A stretch of DNA of 64,000 nucleotides from an uncultured Woeseiaceae bacterium (lineage in GTDB: Bacteria > Pseudomonadota > Gammaproteobacteria > Steroidobacterales > Woeseiaceae), in NCBI GenBank assembly GCA_902517795.1, contig CABYDR010000002.1, forward strand, positions 1 through 64,000, in the 5' to 3' direction. The translations under genes were made by a program, and so were the position numbers. Of the stretch, positions 46,660 through 57,402 are shown in pieces (position 1 is the stretch's first letter; every line of letters starts with the position of its first letter). The notes beneath the pieces were generated by a model that did not search any database, was not told the origin of the DNA, and was given only the letters and a program-made list of their open reading frames with translations.

Positions 46660-48546
46660 ATGAATTCTGCTTTTATTTCAACCAATCTAAAAAATATCTA
46701 TATTTGGTCGTTAGTAATTCTTGGAATATTGTGGATATTTGATTTGCCGGTAAGATTAAATATTGGCGTTGTGACGGCAAGCTACATATCAATGATGTTG
46801 GCAGTCGCTATTGCTGCAGGTTTTATAATTAGACCTATATCAGATAGTAAATATGCCCCTACAATAGATATTTCATTGGGATTTTTAGCAATAATATGCT
46901 GGGGATGGGCTGGTTATAACCATATATCTTGGCTCACTGATCTTGCGAATCGTGGAATCGAGAAATGGTTGCCAGGGGTAGTTGCTATTTTGTTATTAAT
47001 TGAGGCTTTAAGGAGATATTGCGGTTATGCGATAACAATATTAACCGTATTCTTTATTTTTTATGGTTTTTTTGGTTTTTATTTCCCCGGTATTCTTGAA
47101 GGAACAGAAGTAAACCCATCAAGACTAATTCTATATTTTTACTCTGACACCGGCGGCGTACCTGGTTTAATCTTATCAATAGTGTGTTCGATTGTTTTTG
47201 GTTTTTTGTTGATGGGTGAGTTATTAAAAATTAGTGGCGCCGGTCAGTTTTTAACAGATTCGTCCTTATCATTGATGGGTCACTATAGAGGTGGTCCAGC
47301 AAAAGTTTCCATTGTTGCGAGCTCAATCTTTGGTTCGATTAGTGGTTCAACTGTTGGAAATGTAATGTCAACAGGAGTAGTTAGCATTCCACTAATGAAA
47401 AAAACGGGCTTGCCTGGATATTTTGCGGCAGCAGTTGAAGCCATAGCATCAAATGGTGGACAGTTGGCGCCACCAGTTATGGGGGCAACAGCATTCCTCA
47501 TTGCCGAGTTTCTCGATATTCCTTACATTGAGGTCGTTGTGGCTGCTGCGCTTCCTGCTCTGATCTATTATTTTATTTTATTCGCTCAAGTGGATTTCAT
47601 GGCAAAAGATAATAATTTAAAAGGATTGAGTCGCGCAGAACTTCCAAGGTTCAGCTTATTATTGAGAACAAGAGGATTGCACTTGGTCCCCATTTTTCTT
47701 TTGATCTTTCTGATGTTCGGCATAGGGTTGCAACCGGCAAAGTCGGCCATAATTTCAGGATTCAGCGCCTTTTTCTTTGGGTTGATCATGAGAGAGTCTA
47801 AAATAAATAAAGAAAGCCTCAGCTCTTTTGTGAACAGTGTTTCACAGACTATGATACCCATTATTTTAATTGGCGGTGCGGCAGGCATAATCGTTGGTGT
47901 CTTAAATATTACCGGTCTAGGATTCAACCTGACATTGGGCCTAACAGAAATTGGTAAAAATTATGGTTTGATTTCAATGCTTATATTAACCGGCATGGTT
48001 GCAATAATACTTGGCATGGGTATGCCCACTGCAGCTGTATATATAGTTCTCTCGGTTGTATTGGCACCAGCGGTCATTGAGATGGGTATTCCGGTTTTAG
48101 CTGCGCACTTATTTATTTTTTATTTTGGGTTACTGTCAATGATTACACCCCCTGTTGCTGTAGCCTCATTTGTGGCCGCAGGTATAGCCGATGCATCAAT
48201 GTGGAAAACGAGTTTTACCGCGATGAAACTCGGTATCGCAGCATATTTATTGCCTTTCCTATTTGTTTTCAATGACAGCTTATTATTCAAAGGGACCTGG
48301 AAAGAAATACTTTACATAAGCTTAACTTGCTTGGCTTCAGGTTTAATTCTGTCTCATGTGTTAAGAGATAATTTGAAAAGTGGTTTTCGACAAATCCTTT
48401 CCAATTGTTTCTATCTTATGTGCTCAATATTAATTGGAACATCAACATTATGGTTGGGGAGGGATTCAAACCTCATTATTTTGGTTTTATTATTTGGTAT
48501 CTTGTTATTTTACAGAGCAAATAAAAATAAAAAATTAGATGGATAA
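46660..48546 (+). CDS. TRAP transporter fused permease (DctQM/12TM type)
   Basis: 628 aa polytopic; 'GSTVGNVMSTGVVSIPLMKKTGLPGYFAAAVEAIASNGGQLAPPVMGATAFLIAEFL'. Confidence 0.94.
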   Translation: MNSAFISTNLKNIYIWSLVILGILWIFDLPVRLNIGVVTASYISMMLAVAIAAGFIIRPISDSKYAPTIDISLGFLAIICWGWAGYNHISWLTDLANRGIEKWLPGVVAILLLIEALRRYCGYAITILTVFFIFYGFFGFYFPGILEGTEVNPSRLILYFYSDTGGVPGLILSIVCSIVFGFLLMGELLKISGAGQFLTDSSLSLMGHYRGGPAKVSIVASSIFGSISGSTVGNVMSTGVVSIPLMKKTGLPGYFAAAVEAIASNGGQLAPPVMGATAFLIAEFLDIPYIEVVVAAALPALIYYFILFAQVDFMAKDNNLKGLSRAELPRFSLLLRTRGLHLVPIFLLIFLMFGIGLQPAKSAIISGFSAFFFGLIMRESKINKESLSSFVNSVSQTMIPIILIGGAAGIIVGVLNITGLGFNLTLGLTEIGKNYGLISMLILTGMVAIILGMGMPTAAVYIVLSVVLAPAVIEMGIPVLAAHLFIFYFGLLSMITPPVAVASFVAAGIADASMWKTSFTAMKLGIAAYLLPFLFVFNDSLLFKGTWKEILYISLTCLASGLILSHVLRDNLKSGFRQILSNCFYLMCSILIGTSTLWLGRDSNLIILVLLFGILLFYRANKNKKLDG

Positions 48547-49597
48547 ACAAAATTTAAAAATTAAAATTGGCGATCTAGAATTTAAGAATCCGCTTTTTTG
48601 CGGTTCTGCAGAACACTTTATCGAAGAAGCAGGAATAAAAAAAGCAGTTGAAGAAGGAGCTGCTGTTGTCGTTGCCAAATCGACCAATGAAAGTGAAAAT
48701 GCAAAAACCCAGTTAGACAAAACTGATTATGCTCTAATCGATTCAAGCTTAAATAATATTAGTTGGGGCCTTGGTTCCGATATGAGTACCGGGCTGATTG
48801 GCAGATCCGGTCTTGTGAACCTTGATTCCAAGGAATGGCTTAAAAAAATTTCTGAACTGGATAACTGGGCTGAAAAAAAACATTCTTATGTTGCTGCGAG
48901 CATAATACCAAGGAACATGGATTCTCTTGAAGAGCTAGCAAAGGAAGCAGATGAATTAGGTATCAGGATATTAGAAATAAATATTGGTGCACCTCATGCA
49001 AGTGAAATGAAATCTGAAATAGAGACCGTGACTGAAGAAAAAAAAGTTTCTGAGATTGTAATGACGGTAAGACGAGTTTTTAATGGATCTCTATGGTTAA
49101 AACTTGGAAGCACTTCAGAAAATGTTTCAAAACTATGCTTGGCTGCAAAATCATCGGGTGCAGATGCGGTGGTAATGATAGGAAGAATGATGGCAATGTT
49201 TCCAGATCTCGATTCAATGAAGCCAACCCTGAGAACAAATGTCGCTTATGGAGGACGGTGGGCGTTACCCATAACCTGCAGATGGTTGAGTGAAAGCAGA
49301 AAGATGGTAGGAGACGATTTTCCACTCATAGGAACAAATGGCGCTAGGGATGGCTATGATATAGCTAGAATGATTTTATCAGGCGCTTCAGGAGTGCAAA
49401 TTACTTCCTCAATATTCACTAATGGGTTCGAAGTTATCTCAAAGTCTCTATCAGAGCTCTTGGAATATCTTGAGACTAAAGATACTTCAGCTAGAGAGCT
49501 TATTGGACTGACTGCTGACAGAGTAGAGACCTACGATACACAGAATACACGCCCAGAAATTTGGAAAGAATTCGTACCTAAAGATGCTTTAGATTAA
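48539..49597 (+). CDS. Dihydroorotate dehydrogenase-like TIM-barrel flavoprotein
   Basis: 'KIGDLEFKNPLFCGSA', 'ILEINIGAPH', 'DFPLIGTNGARDGYDIARMILSGASGVQITSSIFTNG'; overlaps TRAP gene by 8 bp. Confidence 0.75.
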   Translation: MDKQNLKIKIGDLEFKNPLFCGSAEHFIEEAGIKKAVEEGAAVVVAKSTNESENAKTQLDKTDYALIDSSLNNISWGLGSDMSTGLIGRSGLVNLDSKEWLKKISELDNWAEKKHSYVAASIIPRNMDSLEELAKEADELGIRILEINIGAPHASEMKSEIETVTEEKKVSEIVMTVRRVFNGSLWLKLGSTSENVSKLCLAAKSSGADAVVMIGRMMAMFPDLDSMKPTLRTNVAYGGRWALPITCRWLSESRKMVGDDFPLIGTNGARDGYDIARMILSGASGVQITSSIFTNGFEVISKSLSELLEYLETKDTSARELIGLTADRVETYDTQNTRPEIWKEFVPKDALD

Positions 49598-49632
49598 GTG
49601 TTATAATAGATAAAAAAAAGGAAAAAAAAAAA

Positions 49633-50004
49633 ATGTCAACAAAAACAAAGCTATACAATTGGGATACAATAGAGGAGGAAGTGGTTAGGCCAGGTGTATC
49701 AAGAAAAGGATTTCGTGGCGATCACTTTATGATGGTGATGAATACCTTGGAGCCAGGTATGGAGCTGAATCCTCATTCTCATCCTTTTGAGCAAGCTGTT
49801 TATATAGTTCAAGGTAAGGTTCGTTTCCATGTAGGCGATGATGTTCTTGAGGGTGGCCCTGGATCTCTAATTAGAATACCGCCAGATGTCGAACACTATG
49901 CTGAACCCCTCGGTGATGAGCCGGTATTAAATTTAGATATTTTTGCGCCCATACGCGAAGATTATCTGCATCTTGTTGAATATCAAGAATTTGAGGAAAA
50001 CTAG
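49633..50004 (+). CDS. Cupin-domain protein
   Basis: 'PGMELNPHSHPFEQAVYIVQGKVRFHVGDD', 'IPPDVEHYAEPLGDEPVLNLDIFAP'. Confidence 0.9.
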   Translation: MSTKTKLYNWDTIEEEVVRPGVSRKGFRGDHFMMVMNTLEPGMELNPHSHPFEQAVYIVQGKVRFHVGDDVLEGGPGSLIRIPPDVEHYAEPLGDEPVLNLDIFAPIREDYLHLVEYQEFEEN

Positions 50005-50014
50005 GATCAAATAA

Positions 50015-50776
50015 ATGGCTGAAAAAAGCTTTAAAAAAAGAATAACTAATGGTGATCTCCTAGTTGGAACATTTATAAAAACCCCTAACTATCAAATAGT
50101 TGAATTACTATCTTCATGTAATATACCTTTTATTGCTCTAGATGCAGAGCATGCTCCTTTCACAAAGACAGATCTGGATACATGTCTATTAGCTGCTAAG
50201 CCAGATACCCCAGTTGTAGTAAGGGTCTCTTCTTTAGCTGAACATGATGCTCTCAGTGTCCTAGACATGGGAGCAAATGGAATTATTTTTCCACATATTA
50301 ATAATAAGGAAGATGCTGAAAGAGCAGTTAATATATCAAAGTATAAATCTGTTGAATTCAAAAGTGGTCGACGAGGTTTTTCAAATTCATCAAGGTCAGG
50401 GCAATATGGTGATGTCGACATAGACCAAATGATCAGTTCTTCCAATAATTCTGTTTCTGTTATTTGTCAGATAGAGGAGGGTAAAGCTGTTGAAAACATT
50501 AGTGAAATAGCAAATGTGAATGGAATTGATTGCCTCTTTATAGGAAGAGCGGATCTTGCGGTCACATTAGGTTGTGATGACATAAATGATAAAAAAGTAA
50601 ATGATGCAATTGATGAGGTTATTGTTGCCGCAAAAAAAGCAGGCATTTCTCTTGGTATATATCTCCCTGATGCCAGATCATTGAATCAATGGGCTGAAAA
50701 GGGTTTTTCATTTTTTATCGTTGGTTCCGATCAATCGCATCTAAAATATTCAATATCTCAAATTATTAATAATTAA
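50015..50776 (+). CDS. HpcH/HpaI aldolase family protein
   Basis: 'VGTFIKTPNYQIVELLSSCNIPFIALDAEHAPF', 'CQIEEGKAVENI', 'LFIGRADLAVTLG'. Confidence 0.9.
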   Translation: MAEKSFKKRITNGDLLVGTFIKTPNYQIVELLSSCNIPFIALDAEHAPFTKTDLDTCLLAAKPDTPVVVRVSSLAEHDALSVLDMGANGIIFPHINNKEDAERAVNISKYKSVEFKSGRRGFSNSSRSGQYGDVDIDQMISSSNNSVSVICQIEEGKAVENISEIANVNGIDCLFIGRADLAVTLGCDDINDKKVNDAIDEVIVAAKKAGISLGIYLPDARSLNQWAEKGFSFFIVGSDQSHLKYSISQIINN

Positions 50777-50784
50777 AGAATTAA

Positions 50785-51723
50785 TTGGATATGGATAATT
50801 ATCATAAAGCCACTCCTGAGCGAAAAGATTTAATCGAAAAGCTACTTGATGGCGCGATAGATTTGCACTGTCACAGCGGGCCCTCTGTGATGCCCAGATC
50901 AATCGATCATATTGAGGTTGCTGAGGAGGCTTCAAAAGTTGGCATGAGAGCTATTTTATACAAAGATCATTATTATTCAGCTTCTCCTATAACAGAGTTA
51001 CTGAATAAGCATTTTAAGAGCCTTAATGTTGAATTACTCTCTGGGGTGCCTCTAAATAATACTGTGGGAGGTTTTAATAGATACGCTGTCGATCACGGAA
51101 TAAATCTTGGGGCAAAACTTGTTTGGATGCCAACATTTTCCGCTGAAAATCATATCAAAGCACATCAGGAGGATACTGATTTTGATAAGAAATTTCCGAC
51201 TACAAAAGAAGCAATGCTTGCACCCACTCCTTTAAAGGTGGTAAATCAAAATGGCAATTTGATTGACGAAGTAAAATTTATTTTAGATTTAATCGCCGAA
51301 AATGACATTGTTCTCTCATCAGGCCATTTGCACATTTCAGAAATTTGGGTTCTGTTCGAAGAGGCTATAAAACGTGGCGTAAAAAGATTATTGTGCAATC
51401 ATCCGACTTATGTAATTGGTGCCACTCTTGAAGACATCAAAGTTTTATCAAGCATGGGCGTGTATATTGAACATTCAATGTGCATGTTCGTGCAAAGATC
51501 AAAATATAAGTTTTATGAACCAGATGAACTTAACGATATGATAATTGCTGCTGGTATTGATCAAACAATTCTTGGATCAGATCTTGGGCAAGTTGGAAAC
51601 CCATCTCCTGTTGATGGTTTTAGGGGTGTTATAAATATTTGTTTGGATTTAGGTTATGCTGAAGAAGACATAAGAAAATTAATCTCGACGAATGCCGCCA
51701 AATTGATTGGTTTAGATTATTAA
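50785..51723 (+). CDS. DUF6282-like / amidohydrolase-type TIM-barrel protein
   Basis: 'GAIDLHCHSGPSVMPRSIDHIEVAEEASKVGMRAILYKDHYYS' HxH motif, 'LLCNHPTYV', 'LGSDLGQ'. Confidence 0.75.
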   Translation: MDMDNYHKATPERKDLIEKLLDGAIDLHCHSGPSVMPRSIDHIEVAEEASKVGMRAILYKDHYYSASPITELLNKHFKSLNVELLSGVPLNNTVGGFNRYAVDHGINLGAKLVWMPTFSAENHIKAHQEDTDFDKKFPTTKEAMLAPTPLKVVNQNGNLIDEVKFILDLIAENDIVLSSGHLHISEIWVLFEEAIKRGVKRLLCNHPTYVIGATLEDIKVLSSMGVYIEHSMCMFVQRSKYKFYEPDELNDMIIAAGIDQTILGSDLGQVGNPSPVDGFRGVINICLDLGYAEEDIRKLISTNAAKLIGLDY

Positions 51724-53021
51724 CTTCTTTTTGCAGAAATAAAGTAAAAAATTATCCCTGATAAGACTATGGCGGCACTAAAGAGGACTTCCGTAGGTCT
51801 ACTAGCTACAACAAAATAAAGAGTCCACCCTGTTAATGATAGATAAATAAGAGGTGGCAATGGAAACATTGATGCCTTATAAGGTCTTTCTATATCCGGC
51901 CTTAAAAATCTTAAAACAAAAACCCCTGATACCGTTATGAAAGAATTTAAAGCCAATGTAAATCCAGCAAAAACAAGGATCGATTCAAAACTCGAAGTAA
52001 TTATAAATGCAATAGCAAGCAATGATTGGATTTGTATTGCCATTGTTGGTATTCCATTTTTATTGACTTTGGATAAAAAGCTTAACATTTTAAAATCTTC
52101 CCCAATCACATGAAGAACCCTTGGCCCTGCGAGAGTCATCGCGCTGACAGTTGAGATCAAAAGCAACGCAAGCGCTAAACCAGTGAAATTTGCTGCAGAT
52201 TCACCAAATGCTGCCTTCGAGGCAATATATCCAATTTCAATTTTTCCCTGCATATCCTCCATTGGCGCGACGCTCAAAAATACAAAGTTTAGGAGTATGT
52301 ATAAGACGCTAACTATCAAGGTGCCAGATAGCAAAATCCATGGGAGCGTTTTTTGTGGGTTATGAAGCTCACTGCTTAAATAGGTTGCGGCATTCCAGCC
52401 TGTATAGGCATAACTGACATAGATTAGTGATATTGCAAATGAACCACTAAAGAGCGTATTAATATCATCTTTTGCCGGATAAAATGATATTGGTTGAATG
52501 TTCTTTGAAAAGACAAAAGCACCAATGCAGAACAACAGTATTACACTTATCTTCAAGACAGTGAATGACATTTGTAATCCTCCACTTCGCTCTCTGTTAC
52601 TGGAGTGAATTTGAGCCAAGATAATTATAAGAGCGCATGCAATTGCCTTTCTAGTCCATTCTGTATCTGCCTCAGGAAAAATAGACATTAAGTATGATGA
52701 GAATGTAATAGCTGCTAAGGCTGTCGGAGCAGAGAAACCGATTGTGGCAGAGACCCAGCCGGATACAAAACCAGCACATGGATGATAAATTTTTGTTAGG
52801 AAGTTATATTCACCACCTGATCTTGGTAGCGCTGCTCCAAGTTCTGCATAGGTCATTGATCCTGAAACAGCAATCAGACCACCTAATGCCCACAGCATCA
52901 AAATGGCAAATCCTGATTGTATTTCTAATAGCTGAAAACCAAGACTCGTGAATACTCCTGTGCCAATCATATTGGCTATAACTACTGCGGTAAGGGTGCT
53001 GTGATGAAATTTAGATTTCAT
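51720..53021 (-). CDS. APC-family amino acid permease
   Basis: 'VVIANMIGTGVFTSLGFQLLEIQSGFAILMLWALGGLIAVSGSMTYAELGAALPRSGGEYNFL'. Confidence 0.92.
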   Translation of the reverse strand: MKSKFHHSTLTAVVIANMIGTGVFTSLGFQLLEIQSGFAILMLWALGGLIAVSGSMTYAELGAALPRSGGEYNFLTKIYHPCAGFVSGWVSATIGFSAPTALAAITFSSYLMSIFPEADTEWTRKAIACALIIILAQIHSSNRERSGGLQMSFTVLKISVILLFCIGAFVFSKNIQPISFYPAKDDINTLFSGSFAISLIYVSYAYTGWNAATYLSSELHNPQKTLPWILLSGTLIVSVLYILLNFVFLSVAPMEDMQGKIEIGYIASKAAFGESAANFTGLALALLLISTVSAMTLAGPRVLHVIGEDFKMLSFLSKVNKNGIPTMAIQIQSLLAIAFIITSSFESILVFAGFTLALNSFITVSGVFVLRFLRPDIERPYKASMFPLPPLIYLSLTGWTLYFVVASRPTEVLFSAAIVLSGIIFYFISAKRS

Positions 53022-53034
53022 AATTAATTGAGAG

Positions 53035-54255
53035 TTATAAACTGCACAATCTTTTTGCAGCTTCTTCTATGACCGAATCGTCTTTGGCAAAACAAAACCT
53101 CAGCTTTTGTTCATTTGGGGGGTTACCATAAAAAACTGATATTGGTATAGAGGCAACACCAATCTCTTTGGTTAGTTTTTCGGCGAATATTACGTCTTTT
53201 TCTTTGCTTATTTGGCTATAGTCAAGAAGTTGATAGAACGAACCCGCAGAAGGACGAAAATTAAAGTTGGATTTTTCAAGTAAACTGCAAAACAAGTCTC
53301 TCTTTGATTCATAAAAATCAGACAAAGTATCAATATATTCAGGATAAGTATGCATGAATTTAGCGATTGCTAGTTGGATTGGCGTGACAACAGAATAGCA
53401 AGACCATTGATGAATTAATCTCATTTCATCCGTTAATTTTTTAGGTGCAATACAGTATCCAATTTTCCAACCAGTGGCGTGAAATGTTTTTCCAAAAGAC
53501 GAGATCACAAATGATCTTGACCAAAGATCATCATGACACGCAAGACTGTGGTGCCTGTTTCCATCAAAAACAATATGTTCATACACTTCATCCGACATTA
53601 AATATATATCATTTTTGTTTAATACTTCTGCTAGCTCATCAAGATCATTTTCACATAATATTGCTCCAGTTGGGTTATGTGGAAAATTAAGTATTATAAG
53701 CTTTGTTTTTTTATTGATGCTTTCTTTAAGAATCTGCCAATCGATGTGGTAGTCAGGATTTTCTTGGCTCTTGATCAGAGGTACATGCTTAGTTATCCCT
53801 CCTGCAAGAATTACTGCCGGTTCATAATTATCATAGGCAGGGTCAAAAACAATCACTTCATCACCTGGGTGAACAACTGTCATAATCACGCTAAATAGTG
53901 CCTCTGTGGCTCCATCAGTTACCGTGATTTCATTATCAGTATGGATTTTTCTACCGTTGTATTTCTCTATTTTTTTTGAGATGCTTGCTCTCAATTCAGG
54001 CACACCTGACATTGGTGCATATTGATTATTCTCACCATGAACAAAATCACTTACCATATTAAGCAAGCGCTTATCCGGGTTAAAGCCAGGAAAGCCTTGA
54101 GATAAATTAATTGCTTCATGCTTATTAGCAAGCTCAGTCATTGTATGAAAGATTGTCGTGCTTGCTTCAAGTTTGCTTTTCATTTTTTGATTGGAATTCT
54201 TGATTATTGTATTGAAAGTATAACTAAAACTAAACTCAATAGCCGATATTTTCAT
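53035..54255 (-). CDS. PLP-dependent class I/II aminotransferase (methionine aminotransferase YbdL-like); start possibly ATG 54183
   Basis: 'AINLSQGFPGFNPDKRL', 'ILNFPHNPTGAIL', 'SFGKTFHATGWKIGYCIAP' PLP-Lys motif. Confidence 0.9.
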   Translation of the reverse strand: MKISAIEFSFSYTFNTIIKNSNQKMKSKLEASTTIFHTMTELANKHEAINLSQGFPGFNPDKRLLNMVSDFVHGENNQYAPMSGVPELRASISKKIEKYNGRKIHTDNEITVTDGATEALFSVIMTVVHPGDEVIVFDPAYDNYEPAVILAGGITKHVPLIKSQENPDYHIDWQILKESINKKTKLIILNFPHNPTGAILCENDLDELAEVLNKNDIYLMSDEVYEHIVFDGNRHHSLACHDDLWSRSFVISSFGKTFHATGWKIGYCIAPKKLTDEMRLIHQWSCYSVVTPIQLAIAKFMHTYPEYIDTLSDFYESKRDLFCSLLEKSNFNFRPSAGSFYQLLDYSQISKEKDVIFAEKLTKEIGVASIPISVFYGNPPNEQKLRFCFAKDDSVIEEAAKRLCSL

Positions 54256-54300
54256 GAAAACAATTGAGAAAGTTAACGTTCGGAGAGATAATCTAAATTG

Positions 54301-54402
54301 TCCGCGCTGGTCTTCCTGCGGCGATTATTTGTAAATTCCGTCAGGCCTGGAAGGGAGCAGCGGTAGCAATGAAATCGGGTGCCTGGTTTTGGCTAGCGCG
54401 GA
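54301..54402 (+). ncRNA. ffs: Signal recognition particle RNA, small bacterial type (4.5S)
   Basis: TCCGCGCT...AGCGCGGA terminal pairing; conserved 'GTCAGGCCTGGAAGGGAGCAGCGGTAGC' SRP loop; upstream of dnaX. Confidence 0.93.
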
Positions 54403-54486
54403 TCATTTAATTGAATCTTTCTCAGCAAGAGTTTATTTTGTACACTAAATTGAAATATTAAATTTTTCATACTGAATGGATAGTAA

Positions 54487-56085
54487 ATGAGTTATCTCGC
54501 TCTCGCTCGCAAATGGCGACCAAAGCACTTTAAGGATATAGTTGGCCAAGAACATGTGGTTCAGGCCCTTACCAATGCGTTAAATTCAAAGAAAATGCAT
54601 CATGCGTATCTTTTTTCAGGAACGAGAGGCATAGGAAAAACAACAATTGCTAGAATTTTGGCTAAAGCATTTAATTGCCAAAAAGGCATGTCCGCAGATA
54701 CATGTGGCGAATGTGGAAATTGCTGCAGTGTTGATGAGGGAAGATTTGTTGATTTAATTGAAGTTGATGGGGCATCAAAAACAAAAGTAGATGATACCAG
54801 AGAACTGCTTGACAATGTTCAGTATGCTCCTTCAATGAGTGAGTATAAGATATACATAATTGATGAGGTTCATATGTTGTCTAAGCATTCGTTCAATGCA
54901 TTGCTAAAAACTCTTGAAGAGCCGCCGCCGCACGTAAGATTCTTTTTGGCGACAACCGATCCAGAAAAATTACCAATAACAGTATTATCGCGCTGCTTGC
55001 AATTTCATCTGAAGCATATTTCACCAAAATTGATTATGGAGAGATTGAAGTTTATTTGTGATGAAGAGCAAATAAAATATGAAGATAAAGCATTGGCCAA
55101 AATTGCGAGGGCTGCAGATGGAAGTTTACGTGATGCGTTGAGCCTTCTAGATCAAGCAATCGCATTTTCAGGTGAGGAATTAACCGAGGCAAGTATTTCA
55201 GATATGCTGGGTACAATTGATAGAAGGTATGTTGAACAATTAATGCAAGCCCTGATTCAAGGAGATCCTAGCTTGCTTATAGATACTATCGAAGACATAG
55301 ATCAATATTTTCCTAATTACGATAACTTGTTGGTCGATATAGCAGCCATTTTTCAACAATTAGCTGTAGTAAAAATGACCGGTGTTATTAAAAATAATAT
55401 TCATCAGGAATATGACTTATCGGATTACAAGGACAGTTTTGATCCAGAAGAAATTCAGTTAAATTATCAAATATCAATTATGGGAAGAAGGGATTTGGAT
55501 TTGGCTCCAAGTCACAAAATAGGTTTTGAAATGTGCTTATTAAGAATGATCGCGTTTAAACCTGAGTTGAATTTAAATAGAAGCATCCAAGTAACAAAAA
55601 AAGAACACAAAATTGAGCCAGATGGAAGATCAAAAGAGATAGATATAAACGTTAACAAGAAAGAGGAAACAAGAGAGCAAGAAGAATCAAATAAAAATTT
55701 AGATAATGTAATTTGGTCAGACTTAGTTACTGAACTTGAATTGAAAGGAACTTCAAGAATGCTAGCAGACAATTGCGCTCTTATTAAACGGGAGAATAAT
55801 AAATTCTTTTTGATTTTAGATGAAAAATCTCAACCATATAACAACAAAGAGAGGCAATCGGCATTATCAGAGGCTCTTTCGGCTTATTATGACAAGAAGA
55901 TTGATGTCGATATAGGTGTCGGTGAATCTAAAAATAAAACACCAAATCAAGAAAAGATAAGAAAGAAAGATGAGATATTAAAAAAAGCGAAGGAAGATCT
56001 CGAAGTCGATCCAGGTATTAGAGATATAAAGAGTATATTTTCTGGTGCATCATTCGATTCAGACTCTGTGAAACTAAAAAAATGA
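54487..56085 (+). CDS. dnaX: DNA polymerase III subunits gamma/tau
   Basis: '[31 protein letters not shown]', '[24 protein letters not shown]', '[21 protein letters not shown]'. Confidence 0.97.
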   Translation: MSYLALARKWRPKHFKDIVGQEHVVQALTNALNSKKMHHAYLFSGTRGIGKTTIARILAKAFNCQKGMSADTCGECGNCCSVDEGRFVDLIEVDGASKTKVDDTRELLDNVQYAPSMSEYKIYIIDEVHMLSKHSFNALLKTLEEPPPHVRFFLATTDPEKLPITVLSRCLQFHLKHISPKLIMERLKFICDEEQIKYEDKALAKIARAADGSLRDALSLLDQAIAFSGEELTEASISDMLGTIDRRYVEQLMQALIQGDPSLLIDTIEDIDQYFPNYDNLLVDIAAIFQQLAVVKMTGVIKNNIHQEYDLSDYKDSFDPEEIQLNYQISIMGRRDLDLAPSHKIGFEMCLLRMIAFKPELNLNRSIQVTKKEHKIEPDGRSKEIDINVNKKEETREQEESNKNLDNVIWSDLVTELELKGTSRMLADNCALIKRENNKFFLILDEKSQPYNNKERQSALSEALSAYYDKKIDVDIGVGESKNKTPNQEKIRKKDEILKKAKEDLEVDPGIRDIKSIFSGASFDSDSVKLKK

Positions 56086-56104
56086 GAAATATCCAGGAGA
56101 AGAA

Positions 56105-56428
56105 ATGAAAGGCGGAATTGGTCAACTTATGAAGCAAGCACAGCAAATGCAAGAAAAAATGCAAAAAGCGCAAGAAGAGCTTCAAAAAATAATTGTTAAT
56201 GGTGAATCTGGTGGCGGAATGGTGAAGATATCCATTACTTGTAAAAATGAAATAAAGAAAATAGATATAGATGACAGTTTGTTTTCAGAGGAAAAGGATA
56301 TGCTTGAAGACTTGCTTATTGCCGCTTTTAATGACGCAATTCGTAAAGCAGATAAGAAATCTCAGGAGAGCATGTCAGGTATGACATCAGGACTGAATCT
56401 TCCACCTGGTATGAAGCTTCCGTTTTGA
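56105..56428 (+). CDS. YbaB/EbfC nucleoid-associated protein
   Basis: '[27 protein letters not shown]', downstream of dnaX. Confidence 0.95.
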   Translation: MKGGIGQLMKQAQQMQEKMQKAQEELQKIIVNGESGGGMVKISITCKNEIKKIDIDDSLFSEEKDMLEDLLIAAFNDAIRKADKKSQESMSGMTSGLNLPPGMKLPF

Positions 56429-56435
56429 GCAGTCT

Positions 56436-57035
56436 ATGTCTTATTCCCCATTAATTCTTAATTTGATTCAGGCTCTATCCGCCATGCCTGGTATAGGGAA
56501 AAAATCCGCTCAAAGAATAGCGTTTTATCTCCTTGAAAAAGATAGAGAGGGCGCACAAACATTATCAATGTCATTATCACAAGCTGTACTAAAGATAAAA
56601 AATTGCCAGGAGTGTCGGATGCTGACAGATGATGACCTATGTGTAATTTGTAGCTCAGGTAGCAGAGATGAGAGCACCATCTGTATAGTTGAATCACCAT
56701 CGGATGTTATGGCTATTGAGGATGCTACTGGTTTTAAAGGAAAGTATTTTATTTTGATGGGACATCTTTCCCCAATTGATGGTATTGGTCCGGAAGAGCT
56801 TGGACTATCAAAACTTGAGGATAAGTTAACGAAGGGTTCCATTTCTGAGTTGATAATAGCAACAAACTCTACAGTGGAAGGTGATGCAACAGCACACCTA
56901 ATATCAGGAATAGCTGCGAAGCATCATATTAGTTGCTCACGTATTGCACATGGTATTCCCCTTGGTGGAGAACTCGAATATGTTGATGGCGGCACGATAT
57001 CACACGCATTTTTTGGAAGAAGGAAAATGGAGTGA
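56436..57035 (+). CDS. recR: Recombination protein RecR
   Basis: 'LIQALSAMPGIGKKSAQRIAFYLLEKDREGA', zinc finger 'CQECRMLTDDDLCVIC', Toprim 'ICIVESPSDVMAIE'. Confidence 0.97.
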   Translation: MSYSPLILNLIQALSAMPGIGKKSAQRIAFYLLEKDREGAQTLSMSLSQAVLKIKNCQECRMLTDDDLCVICSSGSRDESTICIVESPSDVMAIEDATGFKGKYFILMGHLSPIDGIGPEELGLSKLEDKLTKGSISELIIATNSTVEGDATAHLISGIAAKHHISCSRIAHGIPLGGELEYVDGGTISHAFFGRRKME

Positions 57036-57039
57036 CTAC

Positions 57040-57402
57040 ATGAGTGGGGCAGGGGAGAATAATGATTGTTTATTTTGCAAGATAGTAGAAAAAAAAATAC
57101 CAGCTGACATTGTTTATGAGTCTGAAGATATAATAGCTTTCAAAGATATTGAGCCAAAAGCGCCTATTCACTGTTTGATTATTCCAAAAAAGCATATCTC
57201 AACAATAAATGATATTGATGGATCAAATAGTAATATCATAGGACTAATGTATGAAGCAGTAGCTCAACTTGCTAGATCTTTCAATGTAGATAAAGATGGT
57301 TATAGAGTTGTCATGAATTGCAATAGTAACGGAGGACAAACTGTATATCATATACATCTTCACTTTTTGGCCGGAAGACAACTTAGTTGGCCACCTGGCT
57401 AG
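57040..57402 (+). CDS. HIT-family protein (HinT-like); ATG 57040
   Basis: 'CLFCKIVEKKIPADIVYESEDIIAFKDIEPKAPIHCLIIPKKHI', 'GGQTVYHIHLHFLAGR' HIT motif. Confidence 0.95.
   Translation: MSGAGENNDCLFCKIVEKKIPADIVYESEDIIAFKDIEPKAPIHCLIIPKKHISTINDIDGSNSNIIGLMYEAVAQLARSFNVDKDGYRVVMNCNSNGGQTVYHIHLHFLAGRQLSWPPG

Noticed and set aside
49602-49633. A-rich run (GATAAAAAAAAGGAAAAAAAAAAAAATG) before the cupin gene, considered as a slippage or regulatory site
   Set aside because: It lies in a short intergenic space and contains an acceptable AAGGA RBS; homopolymer A is expected in this AT-rich genome
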